A stretch of 64,000 nucleotides of DNA from the NCBI RefSeq assembly GCF_024763615.1, contig NC_077222.1, positions 27,776,001 through 27,840,000 of the forward strand, read 5' to 3'. Source of the DNA: Phlebotomus papatasi. Lineage: Eukaryota > Arthropoda > Insecta > Diptera > Psychodidae. This document shows, one piece after another, positions 1-10,498 of the stretch. Numbering within the stretch: position 1 is the stretch's first letter; each line of letters starts with the position of its first letter. Below the pieces are notes generated by a model that saw only the letters and a program-made list of their open reading frames with translations, did not search any database and had not been told where the DNA came from. Made by a program: the position numbers and the translations under genes.

Positions 1-1013
1 GGAAATTTTCTGTTTTTTTGGGAAATTTTTAGTTTCGTCCTTCAGGACAAGAGGAAATTTTCTGTGACTTGGGAATGGTTCTAGTTTCGTCCTTTGGGAC
101 AAAGGGAAATTTTTGGAAAGTTATAAAATATACTTATGCAAAATGTGTCACTGACAAAATTTCCGATAATTGTGCAAAATGTATGAAAGACAATATTTCC
201 AAAGACAAAGTTTCCAAAAAAACAAAAATTACCAAAGACAAAGATTCCAAAGACAAAACTGGGAAAGACAAGTGTAAAAAACAAAATGGAAAAAACGAAG
301 ATTCCCAATTTCTAATTTTTGGCCTCTTATTCAGGATCCTGCCATAATATCTCTGAACGAAATCAAAGCAGACAAATGTTATTGACAAACGTTGCAAAGT
401 AAGTTTTTCAAAGCTTTTAATAAAAAATTAAAATGTTGAAATTTTATCTTGAAAAAACAATTATCTGTCAATATTCGATTAGCTTTGAATCCCGTATTAG
501 TTGCCTGAAGTCTGAAAATCATATTTTGGAAAAAAACACAAGAAACTTTTATTGAAAGTAAAATTAGAAACCCTTTAATTTCATCATTCCAAATCCTTCA
601 AATGTTACGAAAACCTGTTAATACTTACAGAAACTTATTTTTTTTCAAGTTTCGTAAAAGTTTCGTCAAGTTTCGTAAATCTGTAAAACACTATTCAAAA
701 TCTAAATAATAATAGAAATGAATGAGCTTTTCTGAATGTTTTTTTTAATGTCAAATTCCTTATCATCCTCTTTAAAGTTTGCCTTTTGGATGATTATATT
801 TGCAAGTTGAACTTGTATAACTTCATAATGGTATGCGCATGTTTTGCAAAACGCCCTCAATTGGCTTCAGTTTAGAAAACAAAACTATTTGAAGCTCCAA
901 AAAATCCCACAAATATTCTGAAAACTTTTGTGAACTCTCTCTGTCTATTTCTCCTTCTCCTCCTCCTCCTCCTTTTCCATTCAAAAAAAAGTGTATGCAA
1001 GGAATTCACTTAC
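1..1013 (-). other. Sec15: Sec15 intron (right part), continues off left edge
   Basis: Non-coding. On the minus strand it begins with a strong GTAAGT donor just after the exon ending at 1014 and has no further exon before the window edge. It holds a roughly 55-bp imperfect direct repeat at 1-115 (AGTTTCGTCCTT... blocks), a lysine-codon-like purine repeat at 195-280 built from TTCCAAAGACAAAG, short AAGTTTCGT repeats near 645-680, and a (CCT)n run at 950-972. Confidence 0.8.
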
Positions 1014-1817
1014 CTGCATAAGAGCCAAACTGGGACTGTGGAAAACAGCCGAGAGGCATCCACTAAAACTTCGTGTCAGCAGAAGATTGGCTGCCTTCCT
1101 CACCATGGCAGCCACTTCATTCGGCGACAGCGAGAGTTCTTCTGAGAACTTCATACAGGCATACATGAACTCCTTGGCTTGATGATAGACTTCAGGCACC
1201 ATTTGGGAAAATGGGAACTTTTTGGGAAACTCCTGACTTTCGAGTTGTTCCGAATGGAAGGGGAATCTCTCAAGTATTGCATCGTATTCTTCTTGGTCTT
1301 CAACTTCCAACGGCAAAAAGTCTCCACGAGCCAAAATCTCGCGAAATTCATTGACCCATCGCTGCAGGAGGACTTCATTGTAGTGATCACGCATTTCCAG
1401 GAGCAAATCCCAGAGCTGAGTGCACGTGTACCCATAAGTCTTGAGCGTGGTAATGCTGAGCATAATGAGATTCTTAATGCGCAACAAAATATTGGGATCT
1501 GTGCATGAGGATGAACTCATGCTGAGCACATTGACAGCTCGAGTCAGGGATGCAGACCAGAGATCATCCAGATATGACCTTGTGACAATTTCTCCCCCTG
1601 TATTCATTACATGATCCTCCACAATGAAAAATCCAACAATGGAATGAATGTACGTCTTGTACGCATCGAGATTATCGTGCATGGTCTGTGGCGCCTGTAG
1701 CACCAATTTAGCTTGATCTCTGCGTTGCTTCCTCCAGTCATTCTCAAAGTACTCCTTATCATTGAGCACAGTATAAATGTGGAGGCATCGATAGACCGGA
1801 GAGAAATCTATCAAATC
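1014..1817 (-). CDS. Sec15: Sec15 (exocyst complex component 6) exon 2
   Basis: This exon gives 268 residues beginning DLIDFSPVYRCLHIY, the conserved start of the central part of Sec15/EXOC6. Sec15 is the exocyst subunit that binds Rab11/Sec4-type GTPases on secretory vesicles and hands them to the tethering complex at the plasma membrane. Conserved blocks seen are RKQRRDQAKLVLQ, IVGFFIVEDH and FPKKFPFSQMVPEVY. The acceptor is TTTGTAG before 1817 and the donor GTAAGT follows 1014; both junctions are phase 0 and join in frame to the first exon, giving ...SAQ-DLIDFSP. With exon 1 this makes 508 residues of a protein that is about 770 residues in Drosophila, so the C-terminal Rab-binding third lies beyond the left edge. 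The open frame runs on a few codons into the intron; that part is not coding. Confidence 0.96.
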
Positions 1818-2231
1818 CTACAAATCCCACCCAAAAAAAACCCAAACAAGAACAAACTCTAAAAACCCCGAAATTCAATATTCTCTACTTAATATTTAAT
1901 TCAAAATACTTCTGCAGCAAAAAAAAGATATTATACTAAACTTTGTACTGCAGAAGAAAATGATTTTCACTTTTGAACTCAAAGAATCCACTTCTGCTTT
2001 TTTGTCTCTTGTTTGAAATTGAAATTAAATTCATTGCTTAGATATTGGACTTCAAAGCAAAACAGACGTGCATTCCCCTTCTCATTTATTATCTCAATTT
2101 TTTTTTCATGAAAAACTTTCCAAAGAAATGTAAAACTTTCTAATAAAAACAGAAAATCCAGTAATCCTGTACCAGAATTAAAACAAAAGGAACAACACAA
2201 GAAACACTTATTCTTTTACAAATGTGACTTT

Positions 2232-2275
2232 AACCAGGAAATCACGGTAGACTTATGGTAGCTGAGATTCTTTGT
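2232..2275. repeat. Left arm of a long-range inverted repeat in Sec15 intron 1
   Basis: Contains GGTAGCTGAGATTCTTT, which returns in reverse complement at 7152-7200 with flanking similarity over about 45 bp. The arms are about 4.9 kb apart and enclose nearly the whole repeat cluster of the intron. Confidence 0.6.
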
Positions 2276-2636
2276 ATCCCACATCGGAAAGCGTGAAAAT
2301 TCAATTGTAAGATGAATTTTAAAATGTTTACCGATTTATTATCACTTTGAACCCATTAATAGATTAAATAAATTTTGGCCAAAGATTGAATTGCAACAAA
2401 AATTAATAATCACATCATAATCATTGTAAATTTGTTATCCTTTGAAAATGGTTTCAAAATTCAAACTTATCAAGCATTTCTCCAATCTGATGTGAAATAC
2501 GCTTTCTACAGTCTTTTCAACGTTTACTATTAAAAAACATTATTGTGATTGATTCAAGTGCATTTTCGCAAGGAAAATATGTTATTAAAATGTTTGATTC
2601 CCAGAATTTTGATGAACACATTTTCTATGTAGTATC

Positions 2637-2985
2637 TCTCTCTCTCTTCTTTTTATGTTTTGGCTGTCAGACTCAATCAGGTCCATATAGCCATTTCGCT
2701 CACTCTTATTTACATACGAGTTCCATCTGTTTTTCTTTTTTTTCCCATATGTTTGTTCCTCTCATCTCTCCTTATCATTTTTCTTTTTGCTCCATCACAA
2801 ATCCTTTTTTGCTCCCTTATCTTTTATCATACTTCCTTCTTGATATTTTTGCGTTCAGTTTGTAGCTTTCAAGGACGGTGAAAAATTGTTTTCCATTATT
2901 CACCGGACGCGTTTCGATCAAGGATCGAACCGAGGGCCTCTGCGTCACAAAGCCAACACTTTGCCTATTGAGCTACCGAGACCCC
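2637..2985 (-). mobile_element. tRNA-derived SINE, full length, with 12-bp target-site duplication
   Basis: Read on the minus strand, the head (2985 down to about 2905) has a pol III A box (TAGCTCAATAGG) and B box (GGTTCGATCC) spaced as in a tRNA gene, followed by a tRNA-unrelated body and a GA-rich tail at 2637-2650. The same 12 bp CTATGTAGTATC flank the element at 2625-2636 and 2986-2997, a retroposition signature. The target was an AT-rich minisatellite. It is not a functional tRNA: the anticodon arm does not pair and the 3' end runs into the SINE body. Confidence 0.85.
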
Positions 2986-3042
2986 CTATGTAGTATCAAA
3001 ATTTTGATGATCAAATTCTGAAGTCCCAAACTTTTGATGACT

Positions 3043-3180
3043 AACCCTTTAAGAACGAGTGAAACACCGGTTTCCCAATATCAAAAACAATTTTTTGATT
3101 ATAGAAAGTTGTTTTGTCCTCTAAATAATCATAAAAAATAGTTTTTATTTTTGGGACACCGGTGTCCCATTCGTCCTTAA
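3043..3180. mobile_element. Short TIR element (MITE), copy 1 of a tandem pair
   Basis: Begins AACCCTTTAAGAACGAG and ends CATTCGTCCTTAA, so the ends are inverted repeats of CCTTTAAGGACGA. The centre carries ACCGG palindromes. It abuts a second copy at a shared TTAA. Confidence 0.7.
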
Positions 3181-3317
3181 CCCTTTAAGGACGAGAAGGT
3201 CAAAAATTGAGGGTTAGTAAAAATCACTTTTTTTCTAACTTTTTAGGACAAAACATAACGTTAGATGGCCATAGGAAAAATTTCATTTTTAGGTCACCGG
3301 TGACCCAATCGTCCTTA
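3179..3317. mobile_element. Short TIR element (MITE), copy 2 of a tandem pair
   Basis: Same ends as copy 1 (AACCCTTTAAGGACGAG ... CAATCGTCCTTAA) and a central GGTCACCGGTGACC palindrome. The two copies share the junction TTAA. A third, shorter copy lies at 18460-18562. Confidence 0.7.
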
Positions 3318-3639
3318 AATGATTAAATAAAAGGTTAAATTGTTGACCAATCTTTTATGTCCTAAAATTTTGATTATGCTCTAATGCCTTTCCAACATAC
3401 TTTTACGATTGGTTCCGGAACAAAAGTTGTTACATTTGCCAATGGTATAGGTCTCAATGGAATACTATTGGTCTCATTCGTGGCGAAAGGTTGGATTGTT
3501 TTGCCCATTGTCCTTTTTGAGTCAAAATGTTAATTACCAAATAATTTGACATCAAATTTTTGAATCCCAAAATATTGATTTAACAAATATTTGAGCCAAA
3601 ATTTTTATTACCAAAAGCTTGATAACGAAATTTTTGAGT

Positions 3640-5345
3640 CAAAATTTTGATTACCAAAGGAGAATGGTCAAAACTATATGGGCGCTGGTCCCGGAATCGC
3701 CACAGACGAGAGTAGGCGCATTTTGTAGGTACTGATATAAGATTAAAAAATTGCCGGAACCCAGGACGATAAACGCTGGGAGTCCTTGTAAAAAAGCCTT
3801 TATGCTTCCGATAAATCGCTGTTTTGACAACGAATTACTCAAGAACGACTAAAGCTATTTTAATGAAATTCGGTATAGGGTCAGTGTATTACTTAAAATT
3901 TTTATTCATGCATACCACCCCCTTCTCCGACCCTCCATTCTTGTAGCCCCCACACAAAATGAGACCATTTTATCTTACGACTTCTTTCTGAGAAGAGGTA
4001 CAATGCTGAAATACGGCATGCGAACAAGGCTTAATGAAAACTTTTTAACCATACATACCGAACCTTCTTCCATCATCCCTTGTGCTAGCCTCTATACAAA
4101 ATGAGAGCATTTTACCTTATAATTCCTTTCTGAAATGAGGTAAAAAGCTGAAATTCGACATGGGAACAAAGCTTAAGGAAGATCCTTTAACTAGCATACC
4201 ACCTCAACACCCATTTGTCTGGTAGTCCCAATATAGAAAGAGTTCCTTCGCACAAATTGTTATAATTTCACTGAATTGGATATTAGTACAATTTCTGTAG
4301 ACAATAAATCGAGAAGCAACTCCAAAACCTTGATTACAATATCAAAAAAATTACCACTAATGTCAATTAGATTATATGAGGATATATTTCTATCTTTCAC
4401 GTACCAGCAGATCTTAACGAGCCGAAAAATGACATATAAAAAATCTGGAAAATGATTGTTAACATTATTACTTATTCAATTTTTTCATTCAATCAAGCTC
4501 GATCAAAAAATTCTTCGTGAGAATTGTTGAAAATACCTCTTCTCAGAAAGGAGTTATAAAGTAAAATGCTCTCATTTTGTATGGGGGCTATTAGAATGGA
4601 GGGTGAGGGGAGGGGGTGGTATGCATAGATAAAGAGTTTAAGTACAGTAGACTCTTCGATATCCGGCTGACTGGGGGACAAAATGACATTTAGGTTTTTT
4701 GAATGATCAACGGTTTTTCTATTTTGTGCAGTGTGAATTTATTTTCTGTCTGACAAAGAAAAAGAGAATTTTCTTCATGGTGTGCTCATGTTTCATTTTT
4801 TATCACAATTATGTATTAAAAACTTCGATACAATGTTAATAATACTTTAATTCACTCTGGACAAACTTCATGTTTAGTGAAAATAATTTTGAATATATCA
4901 ACCGCCAGTGTTTGGCAGCTGTCACCCGGATATCGAAGTGCTGGATAACGAAGAGTTGAGTGTAATACACTGACCCTTTATCGAATTTCATCAAGATCGC
5001 TTTAGCAGTTCTTGCGTAATTCGTTGTCATAATAGTGATTTATCGGCAGGATAGCGGCTTTTTTACAAAGACTCCCAGCAGTTATTGTCCTGGGTCCCAA
5101 GATTTTTTTTAATCTTATACCAGTATCTGCAAAATGCGCCTACTCTCATCTCTAAAGATGAATCGATGCCCATATATACTTTTGACCATTCTTCCTTCTA
5201 AGAAATAGTTTTTATGCTCTAGAATTTTTCCTCCGTAGTTTAGAATATTGGTCCCAGAACAAAAGTTGTTACCTATATCAATGTCTATCCATTGATATAG
5301 GTCCTGTTCGTGGCGATTCCGGGACCGGATTTGACCATTCACCTT
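3640..5345. repeat. Large broken palindrome (1.7 kb)
   Basis: The left arm, about 3657-4010, returns in reverse complement on the right as 4500-4642 plus 4963-5193. Shared blocks include the CCCAGGACGATAA region, the ATGCGCCTACTC region, GGTCAGTGTATTAC, and the CATACCACCCCCTTCTCC block. The right arm is interrupted exactly at a TA by the pogo-like element at 4645-4962. The centre (4010-4500) holds further partial copies. It looks like a foldback element or an inverted duplication. Confidence 0.7.
4645..4962. mobile_element. Pogo-like MITE with TA target duplication
   Basis: Ends CAGTAGACTCTTCGATATCC and, in reverse complement, CACTCAACTCTTCGTTATCC, flanked by TA. The unbroken inverted arm at about 3876-3890 shows the empty site AAGTAATACACTG. 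That confirms insertion into one TA and gives exact limits. No coding capacity remains. Confidence 0.82.
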
Positions 5346-5660
5346 TTTGATCATAAAATTTTTCAGTCAAAATTTTGATTATCAAATATTTTACAACCAT
5401 TTTTTGAGCAAAATTTTTAATTACTAAATATTTGAATCAAAATTTTAATTACTAAATATTTGAATGAAAACTATAATTACCAAATATTTGATCACCACAT
5501 TTTTGAATCCCAAATTTTTATTATCAAATTTCTGAGTTAAGATTTTGTTTTAAAAATATTTGAGCCGAAATTTTTATTACCAAAAAGCTTGATCACGAAA
5601 TTTTTGAGTCAAAATTTTAATTAACAAATATTTTACCATCAAATATTTGAAAACTAAATT
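5345..5660 (+). repeat. Degenerate 28-bp minisatellite
   Basis: At least eight imperfect units of about 28 bp, TGAGTCAAAATTTTAATTAC plus CAAATATT, run head to tail. Related units lie at 2985-3040 and 3515-3660, so the palindrome and the SINE both sit within or beside the same older array. Confidence 0.75.
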
Positions 5661-5919
5661 AATTAGTGACTCCGAGCGTCCTAAAATTTTTATATCAACT
5701 GTCCACAAGAACAGCAGAGACTTCACACATTTAGTATTATACACTGTATACACAATACTCTGTAATACTTCTGCTATAAATAGAGGCTACAAGCCTAATT
5801 ACAGAAGAAACTGGAATTTTATGCAAATTAATTTAAAAATTCATTACGAGGACTAATTTCTTATTATTAAAAAGTAGTTGATATAGTTTTTTATTACTCA
5901 AAAAATAAGCTATATAGTA

Positions 5920-6467
5920 AGGTGGGGTAACTGGATCATTTTCCGAAGAGTGCTACTTAAACTCTTGTTTTTGGACTGATGAAATTGTTTTTTACTTCTT
6001 CTAAATCCATAGAATTATTCACTGTTTCATTCAGAAACATAATATAAAAAAATTATCAAAAATATTAAAGAAAATTTATAAAATAATGATAATACTGAAA
6101 TAAGTCAGTATGCACTAACTGGGTCGCCTTTTCGCTAATTCACTTTTAATTAAACCTTTGGATTTAAAATACTTTTTTCACAAGGAAAAAACAATAAATG
6201 TTTTCAATCAATCAGCTGTCATTAGCGAAAATATTACTGCTAGAAAATTTTTAGTGAAGAACCCAGCTGGCACAAGATTGAAATGAGTCGATTACACTCA
6301 CTTATTTAATGGATAAAAATATTATTTTTGCTTTTTCTCAAACTTGAATAGTTATATTATGTTACTGTAGTGACTAATATTACGGAAATAAAAATAAAAA
6401 TATTATTTTAAGTGGATTAGTCATAAATGATCCAGATAGCGAAGTGCCCAGATTAGCACACTTGACT
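5920..6467. mobile_element. Probable decayed TIR element
   Basis: The left end TAAGGTGGGGTAACTGGATC and the reverse complement of the right end (CTATCTGGATCATTTATG) share a CTGGATCATTT core. Internal CTGGGTCGCC/GGGCACTTCGC blocks recur in both orientations. Limits are approximate. Confidence 0.45.
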
Positions 6468-6584
6468 ATAAAATAAAAAATTAGTGTAAAAACCCTAAAT
6501 ACCTAATAAACCCTAAATACCTAATGGTTAAAGCTATTAAGGTAGACGATTAATGGTTATTGAAGTAGGAAGTTAAAGGAATTA

Positions 6585-7004
6585 GGGTAAGTGTGCCAAA
6601 TTCCGGCCAGCTTGCAATTCCGGCCACCTTTTTTGTTCCTCAAATTTCCATGATTTTTTAGTTTTTACATACTCTAGAGATTATACAATGCAAAAGAATA
6701 ACAAAAATGTAGCTTCGACAAACGAGATGACGTGAAAAATATATTGGAAGAATTCCTGAAGGGCAAGACACTATGAGAATGAAGGTGGCTGAAATAGGGC
6801 ACCAAAGCTATGTCTACATTTTTATTCATTTTAAAATGTATTAAGAACGATTTTAAAATAAATAAAGGCGATAAACTGTCTACAAGGTTCTAAGTAACAC
6901 TCCTAAAGTAGAAGGAATGAAAAAAATCAATTTCTATTAAAGATATTACATTTCAAACTTGAGATTTTGGCATGCAACTATGCCGAAATTTGGCACACTT
7001 ACCC
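6585..7004. mobile_element. TIR element, GGGTAAGTGTGCC family
   Basis: A 420-bp element flanked by TA. The left end is GGGTAAGTGTGCCAAATTCC, and the right end in reverse complement is GGGTAAGTGTGCCAAATTTC. No open frame. A truncated copy lies at 36359-36635, upstream of TAF1. Confidence 0.85.
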
Positions 7005-7151
7005 TAAGCGTTAAAAATAAAATCACTCTCTTTTACTTCAAAGAAGTTCAAAACATTTCGTCGCTTTCGAAAAATATCGCAAAAAAATACGAGGAAATCG
7101 AAAATTATTAATAAAAATGAGTTGCAAGTTTCAAGCACTCTAAGATCGTCT

Positions 7152-7200
7152 GTAAAGAATCTCAGCTACCACAAGTTTATCTGGTCTTATCACTTGGTTT
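7152..7200. repeat. Right arm of the long-range inverted repeat in Sec15 intron 1
   Basis: Reverse complement of the 2232-2275 block, sharing GGTAGCTGAGATTCTTT and an AACCA-type outer flank. It stands 91 bp before the Sec15 exon 1 donor. Confidence 0.6.
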
Positions 7201-7290
7201 TAAAATTGAATGAATTATCATTAGCCTCGATAGCCTATCATCAAATTTTTATCACAAAAAAAAAACAATTTATTTTAAAATTAAACTCAC

Positions 7291-8010
7291 CTGGGCACTG
7301 AGATCCTCCTCATCCACTGCACTTCCATTCTTCTCCATGCTCTGATACTCCTCAATGATCGACTTCAGATTCCGTCGCTGCATCTGCCTTGTGTGATTCA
7401 TAGCCACTTCCCCAATCTTCGGCGAAAACTTCCGAATATTCTCCAAAAACTCCCTGAAATCCTCCTCGGAAGATTGCTTTATCTTCTCCTTCAACTTCGG
7501 CACAGCACTCTTCATCTGAGCTGTGAAGCGATAATTAGCCACTTTGGGCAGATGCTCATTTTCCAGCTGCTCGAGAGTCTTCAGAGCCGGATAGTATCGT
7601 TTCTCATTGACTTGACGCAGCAATTTCGAAAAACACTCCAGCACCGGAAGGCAATTGGTTAGACTCTGAATGGCATTGGCAATGTTGCCCTCAACTTGTC
7701 GTGCCCGGACAAGTTCCTTCCCACGGGTCAGGAGTCCTGATGAAACTTCTCCCAGTGACTCATTGAGACTCAGCACTTCATTATTGAGGTTCTTGGTCTG
7801 AGTCCGTACTTGCAACAGCTCCCTGATAGACTCTATGAAGCCCTGGTAGTAGATATTGCAAATTCTTTCAATGTCCTTGTCATGATTTCGGATCCGGGCA
7901 TCAATTTGCTCGCACAGAGAAGCCTGATCCGTGCCCTCGAGGATTGAGCGGAATGTAGGACCCCAATAGTCATCCACAGATTCAATGTCCTGTATCGAGA
8001 CATTGGCCAT
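7291..8010 (-). CDS. Sec15: Sec15 (exocyst complex component 6) exon 1
   Basis: Encodes the first 240 residues, starting MANVSIQDIESVDDYWG at the ATG 8010-8008. The open frame extends upstream only from a TTG and has no earlier ATG, and MANVSIQDIE matches where the family's conserved N-terminal region begins. Family signatures visible are RIRNHDKDIERICN, YQGFIESI, YYPALKTLEQLE and EFLENIRKFSPKIGE; the helical, charge-rich sequence fits the exocyst rod fold. The donor GTGAGT follows codon CAG in phase 0. Upstream, a TAG acceptor about 5 nt before the ATG and a GTAAAT donor near 8092 suggest a 70-nt intron in the 5' leader. Missing relative to the vertebrate protein is only a variable acidic stretch before the exon junction. 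Confidence 0.96.
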
Positions 8011-8014
8011 CGTG

Positions 8015-8170
8015 CCTACGAGTTTGAAAAGTAGAGAAACAATTTTACTGAATTTTATTGACAAAAAATTGAAGAAAACTTGATTTATTTACCTTTTATC
8101 GTTGTTTAGCAAGGTGAACCCACAACGAAAATGCAGCAGGTTTTCCGCCCCTGCCGAAATGTCACTCCAT
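8015..8170 (-). promoter_or_regulatory. Probable Sec15 5' leader with a short intron
   Basis: On the minus strand an AAAAG/GTAAAT donor near 8092 and a pyrimidine-rich CTCGTAG acceptor at about 8016 bracket a ~70-nt intron that ends five bases before the Sec15 ATG. The sequence above it is higher in GC than its surroundings and carries two TCGACAT-type blocks. Transcript data would be needed to place the start site. Confidence 0.4.
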
Positions 8171-8692
8171 GTCGATCATGTCGATAAGTTGTTTACCCAT
8201 TAAATAAAATGATGCGACATCGTCCACTGAATTGTCCATTGAATTGTCCACTTTTAATCCGTTACTTTATTGAATAAATCGTATTTTATACTAACACGAA
8301 CTTTGTGGATTATTTTATATCACCTTTTGCATAATTTTCTGGTTCACATATAAACTTAATGTGTCTCTCATGAAAAACTAAGTAAAAACTCCAGGAAAGG
8401 GTAAAAAAAATAGCAGAGACAAAGATTAAAGATCATGATTTATAATGATGGCAACAAGGATGATCTGAGAGGATCTGTAAATAAAATAAAATAGCGATAT
8501 TTGGAGAATATTATCATTATCAAACTTTCAAGGTAAAAATAAAGGTTCTGTCAAGCAGCAGAACCAAATAGAGATACGGATAGCCAGAGAACTAAAAGGC
8601 TGTACGATCCTCGGCCATCAGTAAAGAAACACCAATTTGTGGAGATGTTGAAAGCCTGATCATTAATTTAAGAACATTGGGTACTTTTATTA

Positions 8693-9556
8693 GGGTAAAT
8701 TAAGCTAATTCAAAACCTGTTCCAAATGGAAATTTTTCGCTATTGCAAATGGAGGCGTCACTGTTTTCACGATAAATATAGTACTAATTTATCATATTTA
8801 TATATTTTCAATACCATAGTTTCATTATTTATTTAATTTTGCTCCAAATAAAGCGAAAATCCATTCATATTCACAAATTTTAATTTGTTAATTTCTCAGA
8901 AAAAATAAAAATGTACCTTTTCACCATCGAATTTTTCATCGATCGACCATGTTTTCCAAAGAAAAGCACAATGAGTTGACTGTTGTTTATTCTTTTTGTT
9001 TAACATTTATGTCATACTTCTGGCTAATTTTAGTTAAATTAAGTGCTAATCTTTATTGTTAACGATACGTGAAGTTTTCAAATAAAATAATTACCTATTT
9101 CGTGAACAAAAAGGGGTTTTCTGAGTGTCTGCAAATGCTTCAATAGGAAACCCTGGAAATATGATTTTTTTTTGGAAGATTTTCTTATTGTTTTAGATGG
9201 GGAAGGAGAAAACACCAGAAATAAGAACAAATCCTGCACTCAGGAGCAACTCAACAAGGTTTTGAAAGCCTTTCGTCGCGGTTTCACTTACACTGTTTGT
9301 CTCCAATTAGAAACTTTCCCTTGTCTCCATTTGGATTAATATGTTTCCAATAGAAGCATTTTACGCTCGCGTATTTTTCTTGTATTTAAGAAGTTTTCAA
9401 ATTATATCCAAAGAATTTTCACTAAACAGTAACATTCTAGAAGAGTCAAGGCGCAAATTTATGTAATTCTCTTCATAAAAAATATAAACTTAATGTATTG
9501 AATCTTCTGTCAAAGTTAAAGCATCTGAAAATGGTTTTTAATTTGGACATTTACCT
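8693..9556 (+). mobile_element. TIR element with GGGTAAAT ends and pipsqueak-like HTH relic (copy 1)
   Basis: An 864-bp element flanked by TA. The left end is GGGTAAATTAAGCTAATTC, and the right end in reverse complement gives AAGGTAAATGTCCAAATT. An inverted, full-length second copy is at 43168-44031. Around 9220-9315 a short open frame reads CTQEQLNKVLKAFRRGFTY, resembling the start of a pipsqueak-type DNA-binding helix-turn-helix of pogo-superfamily transposases. The rest is too decayed to read. Confidence 0.8.
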
Positions 9557-9558
9557 TA

Positions 9559-10427
9559 CAGAGCGTTCCGCTTTGAAAGACATTTTTGGGACCGAAAAAA
9601 TCCGCGAATTCACTTCAGTGCATTCGCGGAATACGTTGCGGAAGCATCGTGGTGTATGCAAATGCAAGAGAAAGAGAAAAGAATTTCCTGTCATTTACAG
9701 AAAAATTGAAATTGATAGAATTATCACGCAATGAAAAAAAACCCAAGAGCAATTGTGCAGGCAATTCGAAATTTCTCGCTCTTCTTGATCATGAGGTAAC
9801 CACACTTGGAATCAAGTAACCAAAATTTCGCTCGCTCGTGTATGGGGAAAATTCTTCCAAGCTTTGATGAAGTGCATGGCGAAATAATGGAGGATCACAC
9901 TCAAAACATACGCAGGTATGTGACTGTAATGGATTTGGATCTCACGGATGTTGATGTCAGGAATATTTTGAACTCGAATGAAACAATTTTGACCAAAATT
10001 GATATTTTAAAATTACAAGAAGAAAACTCTATGAGCGTTATTAGAAAATTTTGCAATGCTGCAAAACTTTGATAATAATATTGAGCGTGGATTGCTGGCG
10101 TGACAAAGATTAGAACAAAGAATCTATGATTTGTATTATCTTGAGAAAAATTAAAATAAAAAAAATTATTTGGCTTCTTATCTAGCAAAAAAAATTAACA
10201 CCTTTGTTTTATTTTCACGAGAATGTTCATTGAACAGAGATGAAGCGTTAGCGAAGAGAATTGGCATTGGAATAGAATAGAGAAATTCAGAACAAAATTT
10301 CAACGGTTCATACGAAATACATTTCAAATTTAACATTTAAAAAATAATTTTATAAATTAGCTCCCAATATTAAGGCAATGTATTTAGAATTCTCTCAATG
10401 CGTTTTCACTCAAAGCGGAACTCCCTG
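9559..10427 (+). pseudogene. Tigger/pogo-like transposon relic
   Basis: An 869-bp element flanked by TA, with ends CAGAGCGTTCCGCTTTGA and, in reverse complement, CAGGGAGTTCCGCTTTGA. Inside, frames broken by shifts give FLSFTEKLKLIELSRNEK near 9690-9735, like the CENP-B-type N-terminal HTH of Tigger transposases. A C-terminal-like block lies at 9806-10072 (DLDLTDVDVRNIL). The DDE catalytic core is deleted. It starts at the very TA that ends the previous element, so it probably inserted into that terminus. Confidence 0.65.
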
Positions 10428-10498
10428 TATTTTTTTCTATTTGCTCATCAAAAATGATTATTTATTTTTTCAAACCCTCTACTTGTCAAAAATTTACA

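Larger units (their letters stand above)
1818..7290 (-). other. Sec15: Sec15 intron 1 (5.5 kb), repeat-filled
   Basis: Canonical intron, with donor GTGAGT next to 7291 and acceptor TAG next to 1817. It holds a full-length SINE (2637-2985), tandem short TIR elements (3043-3317), a large broken palindrome (3640-5345) with a pogo-like insertion (4645-4962), a 28-bp minisatellite (5345-5660), two TIR elements (5920-6467 and 6585-7004), and a pair of ~45-bp inverted repeats near both ends (2232-2275 and 7152-7200). No open frame in it looks like a gene. Confidence 0.85.

Noticed and set aside
69..347. Lysine-rich 92-codon frame on the plus strand
   Set aside because: Made of AAAGACAAAG-type simple repeats inside a Sec15 intron; no start context or domain.
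2905..2985. tRNA gene on the minus strand
   Set aside because: Boxes A and B are present, but the anticodon arm is not formed and a SINE body, tail and target duplication follow.
5345..5660. CRISPR-like array
   Set aside because: Eukaryotic context; the units are contiguous degenerate minisatellite repeats with no spacers.
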